Below are positions 31,443 to 44,129 of a stretch of DNA of 64,000 nucleotides, piece by piece. Within the stretch, counting starts at the first letter, position 1, and each line of letters begins with the position of its first letter. Below the pieces are notes generated by a model, which was not told the DNA's origin, made no database searches, and saw only the letters and a program-made list of their open reading frames with translations. Origin of the DNA: Takakia lepidozioides. Its lineage: Eukaryota > Streptophyta > Takakiopsida > Takakiales > Takakiaceae. Where the stretch lies: the NCBI GenBank assembly GCA_030704615.1, contig CM060733.1, positions 15,810,001-15,874,000 on the forward strand, written 5' to 3'. Both the position numbers and the translations under genes were made by a program.

Positions 31443-34400
31443 CTAATCGACTTGAACATCATCATCCAGAGCTTCTTCGTCCTCATCAAGCTGCAAGTCT
31501 TCTTGCTCATCAGAGTCATTGTCATAAATGGCCTGGTCACCAAAAGGCACATCTGAATCATCTTCCAACTTAGTTTCAATGACCATGTCTTCATCTTCTT
31601 CTCCAACATCCGCATCTGATGGAGCCTCACATGACCAGTCTCTTCCTCCTCCGCATTTGCCTCGCCCCATGTAGATCCCGACCATGATAGATACGTCTTC
31701 CTCTTGGTTGAGCATGCACAACCACCTTCCAATTTTCTGATCCAGAGAAGAAAACTTGCTCCATGTCTGAAGGCCATGAAAAAGGCTCATCGGAGGGACG
31801 ATGAGTAGACTCGAGCCTATTTGTATTGACGCGCATGAAACCACACTCGTCTTCCACTATTGTTGCGGATGGCCGCACAAGATGTGGCTGGAACCACCTT
31901 GCCTTGAAGATAAGAAGCTGGTGCCTTGTATACTGAAGTTGGAGTATGCTCTCAAGCTCTCCAAAGTAGTTGAGTGTGCTCATGGTAGGTCGTGTATCTC
32001 CCCTGCCCCACCCGGAGTCTTGCCAATATGAGGCACACAAGCCAGAATCAAACGTTGTTTTGCGCTTCATGTCAAGAGCACGAATGCGGAAATAACGACC
32101 ATGAACCCAAACCGCTGTGTATGAGGTCGTAAATTGAGAGGGGCCCCTTGCAATGTCTTCCACCAAATCTGAAACCACTCACCTTTCGCAATGCTATCCT
32201 CTACTTCAGTCCGAAGCCAATGGCGGAATGAACTTAGAGGCTGCAATTCCATGGGCAATTCTTGTGAAGGCACATTCCTACGCCGGCCCCTTGCTCGCGG
32301 AGCGCGTGTAGTCGCCCTTGCATGGTTCTGCCTCCACGCAACCGTCTCCTCCTGTCGTTGCTGAACAAGGTTATTGTATCTTGCCTCCCACTCATGTATG
32401 GATGGGGTGTTCTTCAGTATGAACTCATGCACTTGGTAAATCACCATGATGGGTAGTTTTACCCTCTTTGAATTTTTGGGGCAAAACGATATCATTGGTT
32501 CGTACATCCTCGTCTTCCTTCTACATCGGAGGGGCTTCCTTATCCACCCTTGCCAAGTACTCCATGCGGTAGAACATAGCCTCTTGCAATGTATACCCCT
32601 CCGTCATGCTACCCTCCGGGTGTGCCATTTGTCTTACATGTGCTTTCAAAGTCTTCATGTATCGCTCAAGGTAGTACATCCACCGAGAATGAACGGGGCC
32701 GGCAATCGAAGCCTCTTCCACTAAGTGCACTACCAAGTGCACTTGGATGTCAAAGAAGGAGGGAGGAAGGTGCATCTCCAACATACACATGACCACCGCC
32801 GCCTCCTTCTTCATGCGTGGAAAGTCCGTTTCCTCCAGCTCTTTGGAGCAAATCCACCGGAACAATGCTCCCAATCTATAGACTGTCTCGCGAACCTCGG
32901 GAGTCAATGTCCCATGTACTGCAATGGACAAGATGTCTTGCAATAGATTGTGGTAGTCATGAGACTTCAAACCATGGACCCCGTCTTCGTTGAACTTCAT
33001 ACGGAGGGATGACCCATAACCAGTTGGTGTTCGGACAGCTCCTATGGTGGCTATCACTTTCTTGTATTCCTCTTTTGTCCATTGCCAAGGTGCACGCCTA
33101 TACTTCCACCGTACAACACCCTTTGGGTCCACACCATTTTTCTTCGGTCCATAGATGGGGCATGTGACCCTGCTCCTCAAGTTCCTTTCTAACACCAAGA
33201 GAATCTCCTTTTGCAGCCACTCCCTTCTTTGCCGGCGTGCCATGAAGAACACGAAAAAAGGACAAGCAAACATTCTTCTCAATATGCATGGGATCTAGAA
33301 GATGACGAATCTTCAGGTCCTACACATATCCCCACCCACAAATTCTTACACGTCTATTTTGTCGTGAAAGTGACAATGGAAATCATACAAAACATGCAAT
33401 ATCACATGCATGCATAACAATATTGATGGTGTTTTTGTGGAATATGTACCGCCCAATATGACAACTTGTAGAAGATTGAAAGCCGTTTCATGCCGGGCAC
33501 CTCCACTTCACTGGACCCCTCCGGATGGGCCTCCTTCCATCGGTCTTCCCAAAAGTGCCTGGATGGTGTCACAGGTGGGGGACATAACTCCACTTTGCCA
33601 TCAAACAAGTGTTTGTCTCTTCTTCTCCAATGATGGCTCAAAGGAAGAAACTTGCGGTAGTGGGGATACATCATCTTGTGAAGATTGCTGGAGCTTTGTG
33701 CATCAAGTTCATTCCCACAATGCAGGCATGCGTGGTACCCTTTAGTGCTCAACCCCGAGCTAACAGTAAGTCCTGTAGACATTCCGCCACATTAGGAAAG
33801 ACAAAAAGTTTCTATGTGCATCTACCCCACTACGTTGCAGAATACTGTCGCCGCTACTTCAATCAATCCCAATCCTCATCAATATCCCTTGATAGGTAAA
33901 TGTACGCGGGTTTCTCATGGGGAACATAATATACCTGGATAATCATGCATTGTCCAAAGCAAGATGTCTTTCATCTGAAAAGATTGTCCGGCCATAGGGT
34001 CAAGTGAAGCATCCAATGCCGGGACCCCCCTCCATAGCTCCTTCAATTCATCAACTAGAGGTCGCAAGTACGTGTCCATGTCTTTCACTTGTTTTTTCCC
34101 TATGAGACATTCACACCATTAATTGTTTCAATGCTCCACCATGCTAATTATACTTCATAATGAATGACACATCTTACTACATGATTACGTCACTCATCAA
34201 TCTTTCATCGGAATTGCGCCAAAGAGAAGAAGATTAATGTAAAATCCAAAGTAATAATAAGCATGAAATGAGAACACTCACCCAGTACAATGGCAGCCAA
34301 CATGATATGGCATTTTTTTTTATTGAAAGATACAGAGGGATATTGTAATTCACCATGGTCACCGGCCAAGTGGAATGACTACATGACTGGACAGAGAATG

Positions 34401-35290
34401 GATTGACCCCATCCGAGGAGAAGCCGAGGCGGACATGTCGTGGGTCCTCCAAGAGAAAAGGCCACATCTCTTCAGTATGCCTCCATGCTTGTGAATCTTG
34501 TGGCCCGCACACCTTTCCCGGGGGGCTCCGATGCGAGGCGTGCCATCTCATCAGTTCTGCCAATGAGGGGCTTCGGTAGTGTGTCTGCAGTCACAGGATG
34601 ATTGATGTCGGCCCCATATCATAATCAGTGTCATTCATATCTCTAAGTAAAACCTTACGTCTTGTAGCGGTTGCAAAAAGGTAGAATGCAATATACAAGT
34701 GTATTGTGGCGCGGGTATACCTTGCGCGAGGCTTTCTTCCCTTGAACATCATCCCGATATCGGTCTTTGTTGCACTTTGGACACTTGGTGAGTTTCGCAT
34801 CCTCTCCGTAGTACAGGGTTTTATCACATGGACATGCATGAAAAATCTTATAGCCCATCCCCACAGCATCCAAGGCTGCTCTTGCCTCTTCTCTTGATCG
34901 TGGCATTCTCGGCTTCAAATGTGGGGCAAGGATGTAGTCCGCAATAGTCCGCATTATGGCGGACATACCCACATTGCTTATGCCAAACCGGATTTGCAAA
35001 TTCAGCAACAACAATATGGTTGAAAGTCTACTCACTTTGGCCCCTTCGTATAAGGGAGTTTTGGCTTCTTTTTCCATGTCATTCAAAGAGTGTGTGTCCT
35101 CATCTACCATCTGATGCATTAAGAGGTCTTCCATTGCTGCCACATCCTCATGCATAATTCCATTGTCATTGTTGTCCTCATCATCGGAGACTGCCATTTC
35201 AGACGGGGTCGGGTCCCTTTGATACGCACCCCCCTCCGAAGGAACAAAATCGCGGTTCATGACAAGATCATGAACTTCATGAATTAACAT
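31443..35290 (-). pseudogene. CACTA (En/Spm) TNP2-like transposase gene, exons in several frames
   Basis: Going down the minus strand: 35290-34655 is an N-terminal region with an acidic stretch and the zinc-ligand block CPCDKTLYYGE...CPKCNKDRY. 34563-34234 has the core LGFSSDGVNPF...STWPVTMVNYNIPL. 33782-33402 is the middle transposase domain (GYHACLHCGNEL...). 33282-32521 is the DUF4218-type domain (GLKSHDYHNLLQDIL, LEMHLPPSFFDIQVHL). 32507-31443 holds the DUF4216-type domain (FRIRALDMKRKT, RWFQPH) and an acidic tail. Introns probably separate the blocks, so some may still be functional. The second half of the catalytic region is not continuous as read. I could not place CACTA termini with a matching 3-bp duplication. 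Confidence 0.8.
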
Positions 35291-35763
35291 CGTGGGGTTG
35301 TGGCCGGCATCCTAAGATGCCAAAAACAACCATGTCATTATCAGTTTCCATACATGGCGTTGTTCATTATCATACAGGATAAAACCCAAAGTACACATTA
35401 TACACACGAGGAGAATACATACCTTGCTTCACCACATGAAGGAGACACTATATAATTCAAAATACCCAAATTCACATATAACGTCCACCCAAACTCCCTT
35501 GAATATAACATGAAAAACTGCATCCAAATACACATCAATGCCTATGTATATATATACACGGTGGAGGAAGCCACCTCAATGTACAAAATGTCTGTAAGGA
35601 TGGATCAAGGACCCACGGCCGTGTGTCTGCAATAATTGCCACACCCGGTGGGTGTACCTCGGCCCAAAATAGGGGAACAAATCCACAGAATCCTCTCCTC
35701 CTCCCAAAACTACATCCTCCATAAAAAAAAATCCGCGACCCATACTAGGGTCCATTGCCTCCA

Positions 35764-37122
35764 TCACGCAATACATGCGACCCCAAAAAAGAAAGGGCTC
35801 ACCCTTGGAATCGGAATTGGACAAGGCACAAGACATTGGTAGAAATGGGGTTGGACTCCCATCGTGAATAGCTCCCTAGCACCACGATGACGTATGGTGT
35901 TGTCATCAGGCCGGCGAAGGCGCGGACCAATCGTGCGAAACAACTTCGGTCCACCTCTCCTAGGGGGCGGCGCCCGTCCATCACTTCGGGGGCCATTCTC
36001 CCGGAGTGGGAACCTAGTGATCCATCGGTCCCAGTCATACATAGTCCCCAAAGGTGGTGGGATCCATCCGGGCTCTGCCGGAGGACCCGGATACGGACTC
36101 GGTGGCGGCTGTGGTCTCGGCAATGGAGGGGAAGGGACACGTAGGTTGGTATGAGGGATCTCGCGTGGAGGTAGTACTGGCCGAGATGGCCGAGATGGCG
36201 ATGGTGATGAGGAAAGAACATGTACAATAGGAGGAACGAACGATGTGGATGATGGTGATGATGGGGGTGCCGATGTCGAGGATGTCGAACTCGGACTCGG
36301 TGGCGGCTGTGGTCTCGGCAATGGAGGGGAAGGGACACGTAGCCGGTCGGTATGAGGGACCTCGAATGGCAATGGTGATGAGGAAAGACCATCTACAATA
36401 GGAGGAACGGACGATGCGGATGATGGTGATGATGGGGGTGCCGATGTCGAGGATGACGAATGATGTGCGTAGGTGACAAGCGCCTAGCCCGGTGCCCAAA
36501 AATAGAAAAACATGCATCGTACCCCGCTACCTCACAAACTGCATCTACGTCATGTTGCGAGAAAAAAATGTTCACATCCGGAACGGGGTGGGGCTCGTAA
36601 GAAGGAAGAAACCCGCATCGGTATGCCTCTTCAGCAAAAAAATTGCGAGCTTGGACATCAAGACGGGGCTGCAAGATGCATGATATGAAATGCATCAATA
36701 CTCAATTCACAAACGCGAGGTTTCATTAGATATAGTACTTTTAATTGAGGAGTACGTGAGAAGATATATGGACGACTTATCTTTGCTGCATCAGCAATCT
36801 CGTACTTGGCGTAATATTTTTGCACAACATGGGGTCGCCGCATCATCGGTGTGGTCCTCCCAACTGGTAGTCGTGCCCAACACCAATTGCACCAACACTC
36901 AAACTTGGGGAGGCGGTCCCGACGGGGTCTCCCCGGGGCTCGTGCCTCTGGACTTGGCGGCCTACGACCTCGGGGTGGTGGCCGTGGGGGCAAAGTTGTG
37001 CGGACATGGCGATGCCGCCTAACTCGTAGACGAGGCGAACGTGTTGTCTCGCCCTCAGCAGGTGGTTGTGGCACAGCCGGCAACGAATCCTCAAGCGTGA
37101 CACGTCGATAAACACGCGGCAT
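35764..37122 (-). CDS. Proline/arginine-rich gene upstream of the CACTA transposase
   Basis: Starts at ATG 37122 (MPRVYRRVTLEDSLPAVPQ...) with an Arg/Pro-rich segment, then LPKFECWCNWCW. It continues after probable introns through 36698-36393 (VDVQARNFFAEEAYRCGFLP, FSQHDVDAVCEVAGY) into a Pro/Ser-rich stretch and a C-terminal block with TMYDWDRWITRFPLRE (36372-35764). It lies head-to-tail with the transposase and so is probably the element's second gene, but it does not match a TNPA I know. Exon limits are uncertain. Confidence 0.4.
36094..36465. repeat. Internal direct duplication in the proline-rich gene
   Basis: The stretch CTCGGTGGCGGCTGTGGTCTC...GATGGGGGTGCCGATGTCGA occurs at about 36096-36280 and 36296-36455. 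The copies differ by small indels, and the duplication repeats the Pro/Ser-rich protein segment. Confidence 0.75.
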
Positions 37123-37254
37123 GACCTAGCACGAGAGAGAGGTAGAGTACCGTATTGTGACCCACTGTAAACTCCGGAGGAGTTACACTCCCAACCCTTG
37201 GAAAAGCTTGAAAAAAAAAAACCCTACAAACGTAAAGCCATATGTCCTCACCCC

Positions 37255-37385
37255 ACAAAAAAACAAAACCCTAAAAACAAAACTATATTGCAGCTAATCC
37301 TAAACTAACTATATTATAACTAACCCTAAACTAAACTATGAAACTAAACCCTAAACTAAACTATGTAACCCTTAAAACCCTAAGA
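37255..37385. repeat. Degenerate CCCTAAA-type (telomere-like) repeats
   Basis: ACCCTAAA, CCTAAACTAA, ACCCTAAACTAAACTATG and CTTAAAACCCTAAGAG recur over about 130 bases. The motif resembles plant telomere repeat or telo-boxes, but it is too irregular to be a recent telomere insertion. It lies just upstream of the proline-rich gene. Confidence 0.5.
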
Positions 37386-37469
37386 GCCAAAGACCCAAAA
37401 ACCCAAATGATCCTTGCAAAACCCCATAACCCAAAAAACCAAAAAAATAAAATAAAAAATGAGAGGCCT

Positions 37470-38000
37470 CTTCAACTCACCTTTGCGCCAGATCTGCGAC
37501 TCCCGTGCGACGTCCCCCTGAGGCAGTGACGCCCGTGCGATTCCCCAACGTCGCAGCGGATCCTCCTCCTGCCAAGGTGGCCGCCCTTCTCTCCCCTTCT
37601 CTCTCCCCTTCGCGAAGGCGCCTGATCGCCGCCGAGGTTTTCCGGTGGGGTCTCCACACTGGCGCGCCGCGGCTGCACCGACCGCCTCTCACTCCCCCTC
37701 TCAATCTCTCTATCTGATCTCTCTCTCCCTCACCCTCCTCCTCTCACTTTTCCTCCCTCCCCTCCCTCCATCCCCACTAGAAGAGAAACTGGCTTTTTCC
37801 ACGGCTTTTTCCACACTTTTTTCTGTGGAATCAGCCGCAGTCCACACCTGCCGTGGGTGTAAGAAACGACTAGTGCTTTCGGACACCCCGTGGACGGCCT
37901 GGCTCTCGGGTGGCCCTGTGGAAAAGTCCACGGGTGGCTTTTTCCACGGGAGGCTTTTTCCGTGGGTGGCTTTTTTCACGGGGTGCATGGTGACATGGCC
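37470..38000. other. GC-rich region with TGCGAC words and (TTTTTCCACGG) repeats
   Basis: 37490-37690 is GC-rich with TGCGACTCCC/GTGCGACG words like those at 29915-30320, followed by a CT-rich run. 37795-37980 has several copies of CTTTTTCCACGG or CGTGGGTGGCTTTTT. I see no gene. Confidence 0.45.
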
Positions 38001-38218
38001 GATGGCATAGCTGACATGGCAGAGGGTGAAAAAGGCCAGTGTGGCATGTTTCACGACGGATTTCACACCTTGAACAAGCCACTATGCGACACATGTCATA
38101 TTTCACACCTTCGACAAGTCACTATGCAACACGTGTTCGTTCCTGTGTGGTGGTACGCATTAATTAATTATTAATTGATTTCCAATATTAAGTTTGAATA
38201 TCAATGGATTTAATTAAT

Positions 38219-38246
38219 TTATTATTATTATTATTATTATTATTAT
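38219..38246. repeat. (ATT)n microsatellite
   Basis: About nine ATT/TTA units in AT-rich DNA. Confidence 0.9.
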
Positions 38247-38404
38247 AGGAAAAATGGACAGTGGCCTTGATGAGAACATTATTAAATAACAAAATATTGA
38301 AATTCTGTTTTTAAAAATTATATTTATTCGCTCAGATACCAAAACACACCCTTTGCAGGGAATGAGAGTTTGTCTTAGTGTATATGCTGAGTTGCGTCTC
38401 CCAC

Positions 38405-38990
38405 TCTCTGTAATCTAATAGACATTCACCTTTTTCCCTCGGTTGTCCCACCCTTAACTGGGGTCAGAAAAGCATTCATTCCACGGCTTCTCCTCATCTC
38501 TGTTACATGTTTCTGGATACTTTTCTATTGTCACTTTGGCAAGTATCATGTCAAAATCACTCCAAACTATGTACCATCTACCTATGCAGGTTTCTTGTAG
38601 CTATCCTTCCACAGGGAATCATAAGTAATGTGGAGCTTGAAATCTGGCCCTCTTGGATGACACTCTATCCCTGCTCCTTCAGCTATCCATGCCTCTGCAC
38701 AGATCATGCATACATCCTTGCATTGTTGTTAGCAGCTGACAATGGCAACCTAGATTTGTTCCAGCAAACACCCAACTCAACTTATCACACTAGTTCCTAT
38801 TCTCAATTGCATCTACCACTCTGTAATCCAAAGGCATTTACCTTCCAAGACGGTTGTCCCACCATTGACTGGGGTCAGAAAAGTATTCATTCCACAGCTT
38901 CTGCTCTTTGTTACCTATTTCTGGATACTTTCCTATTGTCACTTTGGCAGTATCATGTCAAAGTCACTCCAAACTATCAAAGGTTCACTC
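38405..38990. repeat. Direct duplication of about 170-220 bp, offset about 410 bp
   Basis: ACTGGGGTCAGAAAAG, TCATTCCAC, TTTCTGGATACTTT and CTATTGTCACTTTGGCA occur at 38455-38570 and again at 38865-38985. The flanking CATGCAGGTTTCTTG...CCACAGGGAATCA at 38584-38630 recurs at 39150-39190. It is noncoding and may be old PPR-gene flanks. Confidence 0.65.
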
Positions 38991-38999
38991 AACCAGCTA

Positions 39000-39935
39000 A
39001 CTTGCAGAATTCTTAAAACATGAAAATTTAGGGCGATTCTGATAAGAGGGGAAAATAGAGTGAAATGTGTTGAAGAAGGTGCCTTGATTAGCATTGCCTG
39101 ATTTTATCAATTGTGCCGCTGCTGCTGCGGCTTCCAGTTGACCATCTACCCATGCAGGTTTCTTGGAGCTATTTTTCCACAGGGAATCACCCCTTCCCGC
39201 ATCATTGCTCATAGGTCTCCAAAGCCTCCATCCGCGCCCTTGTTGTGCATATCCTGCAATCATCGCACTCCACGGACACCACATCTCGTTTAGCCATACT
39301 GTCGAACACTTCCTTTGCATCCTCGATGCACCCACATTTGGCATACATGTAGTTGCTCATAGGTCTCCAAAGCATTCCTACCACACCCATGTTAAATCCT
39401 GCCAACATTATATTCAAACGTGATCAAAGTTCGTTGAGGCATTCCGTTGAACACTCGGTGTGCATTCATGATGCTCCTACACTTAACATACATGTTCACA
39501 AGGGTGTTGAGGAGAAAAACACTTGGCGTGAATCCACTTTGGATAATGTGAGTGTGCACCTGCTTTCCAGCTTCCAGACTCTTCAATTTGATGCACTTAA
39601 GCAAGAGACAGACATACATATCTGAATCTGCTGAAATGCTCCTTGGTTTAAAGGTTGTAAAGCCTCTTTCAGTCTGCCTGCCTCACAAAGCATCTTCACA
39701 TGCCCAGAAGAGCCAGAAGAGGCATTATGGACTCCCTCTCTTGATCCTCTTTTAGAAGCTGTGGTCATGGTTGAGGTGCCTGATTTAAATCAGGGCTGCC
39801 AGGCCTGCAATGCACACAAACATGATGTGGCCGGGCTGAACCCCTTCCCCCATCATTTGCTCATAGGTCTCCAAAGCCTCCATCCCACGTCCCTGTTGTG
39901 CATACCCTGCAAGCATCGCACTCCACGACACCCAT
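39000..39935 (-). pseudogene. PLS-type PPR pseudogene
   Basis: Minus-strand fragments: about 39930-39800 (MLAGYAQQGRGMEALETYEQM, then QPGHIMFVC), 39619-39392 (LKCIKLKSLEAGKQVHTHII, NTLVNMYVKCRSI, AHRVFNGMPQRT), 39417-39202 (YAKCGCIEDAKEVFDSMAKRDVVS) and 39344-38997. The order is scrambled and frames shift repeatedly. It is related to the remnant at 19280-20150. Confidence 0.8.
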
Positions 39936-40109
39936 GAAATGGTAGGCACATTTCATACGACAGTTAAGAGAACACATGTGTAACCGTGACAATAGCATCC
40001 ACCTACTATTCAGGCCTTAATACTCATTGACCGCACCCAAGGGGAGAACATCATGTGTCCCACCCGAGGAGAGAACCTCAGCCAGGATGGATTAACGGCC
40101 CTACTTTGT

Positions 40110-40620
40110 TTTTTTGCTCTTGAGCTCTCCCGGGCGCAACTACCCCCGCGCGCCGGAGCGTTTTCCGGCGGCGGTGATGCAACACTAACGCGCCACGGCG
40201 TTCAAACCCGCACGCGCCCTCTCTCTCACTCTCCCTCTTGCCCTAATCCTCTCCCTCACTGTCTCTCTCCCTCTTCTATGTCGTTTTGTTTTTTTTTGCT
40301 GTTTGAGCGAGTTGGGAGCGCGCCCCCGTGACCTGCTGGTGGAGCGCCAGCCGAACGCCAGCGCCGTGGGGGGACCGCCAGCGTGAAGGAGCTACCGCGT
40401 GAGGGAGCTGCCCTCCCTCTCCTTCTCTCTCTCTCATTCTCCCTCTTAGCTCTCACTCTCCCTCTCGCCCTTATCTCTCTCCCTCATTCTCTCCCTCGCT
40501 CTCTCTCTCCCTCTTCTCCATTTTTTTTTTTTTTTGTTGTTGTTTGAGCGAGGGAGTGTGCCCACGCGACCTGGTGGCGGAGCGCCAGCGTGAAGGAGCT
40601 GCTGCGTGAGGCGCCCAACT
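40110..40620. repeat. Duplicated CT-rich / GC-rich block
   Basis: Two similar stretches (about 40215-40380 and 40440-40610) share TCTCTCTCCCTCTTCT, T(n), GTTTGAGCGAG and GGCGGAGCGCCAGCGTGAAGGAG. ORFs across it are artefacts. Confidence 0.65.
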
Positions 40621-40939
40621 GCAGGTAAGCAGCCATGCATTAATGATCTTCATAGTGAGAGTTTGGGTTCCACGGAGTAGACAGTGGAATCCCCACGGAT
40701 CTCATAGTATATAGGACAATAGAAGAAGTGTTCTTCAGTTTCAATTTCATGGAGAGAGAGGGAGAGAGAGAAGATATACATGTCATGTCAAGACATGGAC
40801 AAGACCACTAAGGTCATTGTCATTGAAAGACAAAGCAGCCCTTTACAGGGCACCATCTAACAACCACTTCCATGTTTACCATCTCATTTGAATATCCCAT
40901 TACATTTCAGGGTATCTGAAAAAACAGGGTGGGAGGGTG

Positions 40940-42030
40940 GGATTCTTGGTCAATCATATTATGAAAGCACCATAGTTTGACATACAATGATCACCACCAT
41001 ACTTGCCAATTGTAACATCATTTCAAAAACCAGATTGCAGGTCTGGAGATAAATCTCGAGAGCCAAGCACATAGTACTTTAAATTGCAATTGAAACAGCA
41101 AGCCATACATGTCTTAAGCATTTGCCTGTTGACATAATGATTCCTCATTTTTTGTTGACATGGGTCAAGCCTTACATAATCCAGTTCTTGAGCCATTCAT
41201 CTTCCTAAAAAGGCATCCTGTGTTGGCTTGAAACCGATCTACTAGTGCCAAGACACATGCAAGATTCATAAAGTAGAAACGGGGCTGAGTTTTATCAGGC
41301 ATATGCAGGCCTGGATTGGTATTCCGGGGCCTCATAAATAGCTCTGCCAGGGTAAAAAATAAATAACTCAGAATTCCAGGTCAATCATATCATGAAAGCA
41401 CCATGGTTTAATAAAAAATTCCCCTATACTTGCAGATTGTACCTTCATTTCAAAAACCAGATTGCAGGTCTGGAGATAATCTCCAGAACCAAAGCCCTTC
41501 AAGCAACAACAGTGTCTTTCTTGCTTAGTTTTATCTAAGTAAGAATATCTCTACACCTAGCAAGGTGTATCATGACCAGGTTTAGGCCATGAAAAAATAT
41601 TTAAAACTGTCATGCTAGGCTACTTGTTGGACCATAAAGGTTACTGTTTTAGAATCCAGTTTTTGAATAAGTCGCCTTCCTAAAAAAACAGCCAGCCTGA
41701 AGGTATCATAGCATTGCAAATGAATGAGCAAGCATTACATGCAATGACATGGCTTATTTGAGTCTTTGTAAGGAGCTGCAGGTCTGGAATGGAATCCAGG
41801 ACTTCATGATCAAAACTCTGCCAGGGTAGAAGGTAAGAAGCACACAACACCTACCAGCAAGCAGGTCTTGAAAATCAAAATTATGATGGGGCCAGGTCTG
41901 AAGATGCTTCAGTGCCAAGTCATAGGCAAGACTTCTAACAACACAAAACACAGGGCTGAGTACCCTCAAGCAGATATGGGCCTGGAGTGGAATTCTAGGG
42001 CCTCATAAAAAGCTCTACCAGTTAAAGAAA
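40940..42030. repeat. Diverged repeats with CTGCAGGTCTGG core, no gene
   Basis: CAGATTGCAGGTCTGGAGATAA with the preceding GGTCAATCATAT.ATGAAAGCACCAT occurs at 40950-41055 and 41382-41482. A related block, CAGG.CTGGA.TGG.ATTC followed by CCTCATAAA.AGCTCT, occurs near 41305, 41770 and 41980. Otherwise unremarkable, possibly an old nonautonomous transposon. Confidence 0.5.
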
Positions 42031-42348
42031 GGAACTCAGAAACCCCTGTCCCCTATCATGCAATGAAATCACGGTGATATGAGAGCCTTGAAGAATGTTT
42101 GTTATCAAACAAGGTCTATCTTCTGATCCATCAAAGCTAGGCCATGATGTTTCATTTCAGAGCCTAGTTTCTATGCAGCCAGAGTTATAGCTGCAGCCCT
42201 ATACCTTTGTTGAAAACAGCCAGAGCCTTCAGTAGAGATTTTGTTTTCTATGAAGTCCCTTGTGTGTCTTAACTCCAAAACATGTAGAAGTGGTCATCAA
42301 GAACCAAAAACAAGGGTAAGGAGTAAGAAGTCGATCCTCATTAGAGCA

Positions 42349-42357
42349 GACTTGAAG
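42349..42357. repeat. 9-bp target-site duplication, left (GACTTGAAG)
   Basis: Identical to 46282-46290 on the far side of the MULE at 42358-46281. Nine bases is the usual length for Mutator-type insertions. Confidence 0.8.
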
Positions 42358-43128
42358 AGGTTACCTATTTCACGAGCATGAGCGGCATGAGCGGCATGAG
42401 CGGAGTAACAAGACAATCGGTTTTCATGAGCAGAAGTACAGATTTCGAAAATAAAAAACATTATAAAACATTAATTTAATGCAATGTGTAAAAAAAAACA
42501 AATATATTATTCGACACCTTGAAGGGAAAATTGTAGTTTTGAGAGTTGTGCTCATGATATTTCGTCTTCCGCTCATGCCAATTCCCAGCGACATGTGCAA
42601 AAATGGCGCCGAATTTCGAGGTAATAGGGTCCGTAACCGGAAAAATCCGCGACGTATTTCGCGGTAATAGGTCTCTCTGGCGAAAAATGGTGCCGAATTC
42701 CGCGGCTATCGGTCCCCTCATGACAGATGTGTAAGCCCAAAATTTGGAAATGTGGCGTCGAATTTTGGTACATGGTGTGCCGGGGATTGCACAGATGTTG
42801 GGCAGTTCTGGGTCATGTAACTGGAAATTCGGCGCCATTTTTCCAGACACATCCAGACCAGTGCATGTTGGGACTCAGCTAGTTTTCGGCCCAAAATAGA
42901 GAAATTCGGCGCCATTTTTCCAGAAATGGCCCCACAACTGCTTCTGTTGGATCTCAGTTTGAATGGAATATTGCCTCATTCCAGGAGTTTTGGGGTGCAT
43001 TTCATTACACTGCAAAAAAAAGTCTGATACATGAAAATGCAATTGAAAATATCCATATGGAGGATTCCCTTTGCCCCATCAATGATTTCTGGAATCCCTA
43101 AGGAGGAGTTTGTGCAGCTCGTTCACGC

Positions 43129-44040
43129 TCAACGCATCGGCTGTTGGCCTCTTCGAAGCAATGGCGTGTCCCGAAGGCCCTCTCGCAAGGCCGCCCGAGG
43201 AGGGAACTCAAAGAAGATATTACCGTCGACGTCTGCGGGAAGGCATGTAACCGATTTAATTGCGAACTTGCTGTAGTCCAGCCCGGCCAGCTCCGAGCGG
43301 TGTCCCTCCATGTGAAGCCCTCGCAGAATTTCAAGAATGGATCGAACTGCGGTGCTCGTGCTGGGAATATGACTCCCTCGTCCACTGACGTCCATTGAGG
43401 ACTTGCCTGATCTCCAGGACGATCTCGGAACTTCCATGACCTCGTCTGAGTCGGACAGGTTGTGAACAACCCGGTTCTTGCTCGTCTTCATTGATGGGTT
43501 TGGCTCTGGATTTACTTCGTTGCGGACTTCTCTCTTTGAGGTACCCACACTCTGATTCGCGGATTGTTTCGTGGAAGGCGCCAGGATAGAAGGTGCATTT
43601 GGCGGGCATATGAAGTCCCCAACAGCCCTGTATATGACGCTATCCGATGGTGGAACTCGTCATTCCCTGCCATCGCCGAAATCATCGTGGAGGTCAACAA
43701 TACTCTCGACAACAACGCCGTTTGAGTCCTTCTTTTCCTCCTCCAAAAAAACCGACCCCGGTTTCAGGTGGTATCGAACGCACAGATATTTCTCCATCAC
43801 ACGGCATATGTCCCTCTGCACGGAAATGAAGCTCTATGCTCGTGAGGAGGGCAGTACACTGTAGCGCTCGGGTTTCCGCCATGGGAGATGTGCACACAAG
43901 ACAGCCAGGATGGCGTGCGGGCAAGCTCCCTGGTAGAAGGGGGATGCAGCGATGGGAAGGAATGCGGTGCCTATTTGTCCATGCGACAAAGCCTGATCCA
44001 AATCCAGGGAGCCAACTATCTCAAAAATCCACAATCAGAG
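43129..44040 (-). pseudogene. MULE transposase remnants plus extra segment
   Basis: ALREGLRDTPLLRRGQQ (about 43140-43200) corresponds to ALREGLQDTPLLRRGQ of the left copy. DLDQALSHGQIGTAFLPIAA (about 43945-44010) corresponds to its first exon. Between them, 43200-43870 encodes minus-strand frames (SMKTSKNRVVHNLSDSDEVM..., FGGGKEGLKRRCC) absent from the left copy. They are either original transposase sequence deleted there or captured host DNA. Confidence 0.55.
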
Positions 44041-44129
44041 TGTTAATGAACCTTGTCTCCGGAATGCGGCCCCTAGTCTTTGCGCAATAACTGCCAACGG
44101 TATGCAGTCAGAAAGTGGGGGGCCGTCCG

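Noticed and set aside
37255-37385. Interstitial telomere from chromosome fusion
   Set aside because: The repeats are irregular and few. Telo-box-like or random AT-rich variation is as likely.
31018-37873. CACTAGG at 31018 and ACTAGTG at 37868-37873 as CACTA termini
   Set aside because: The flanking triplets (GGA and CTT) do not match, and there is no similarity beyond five to six bases inside.
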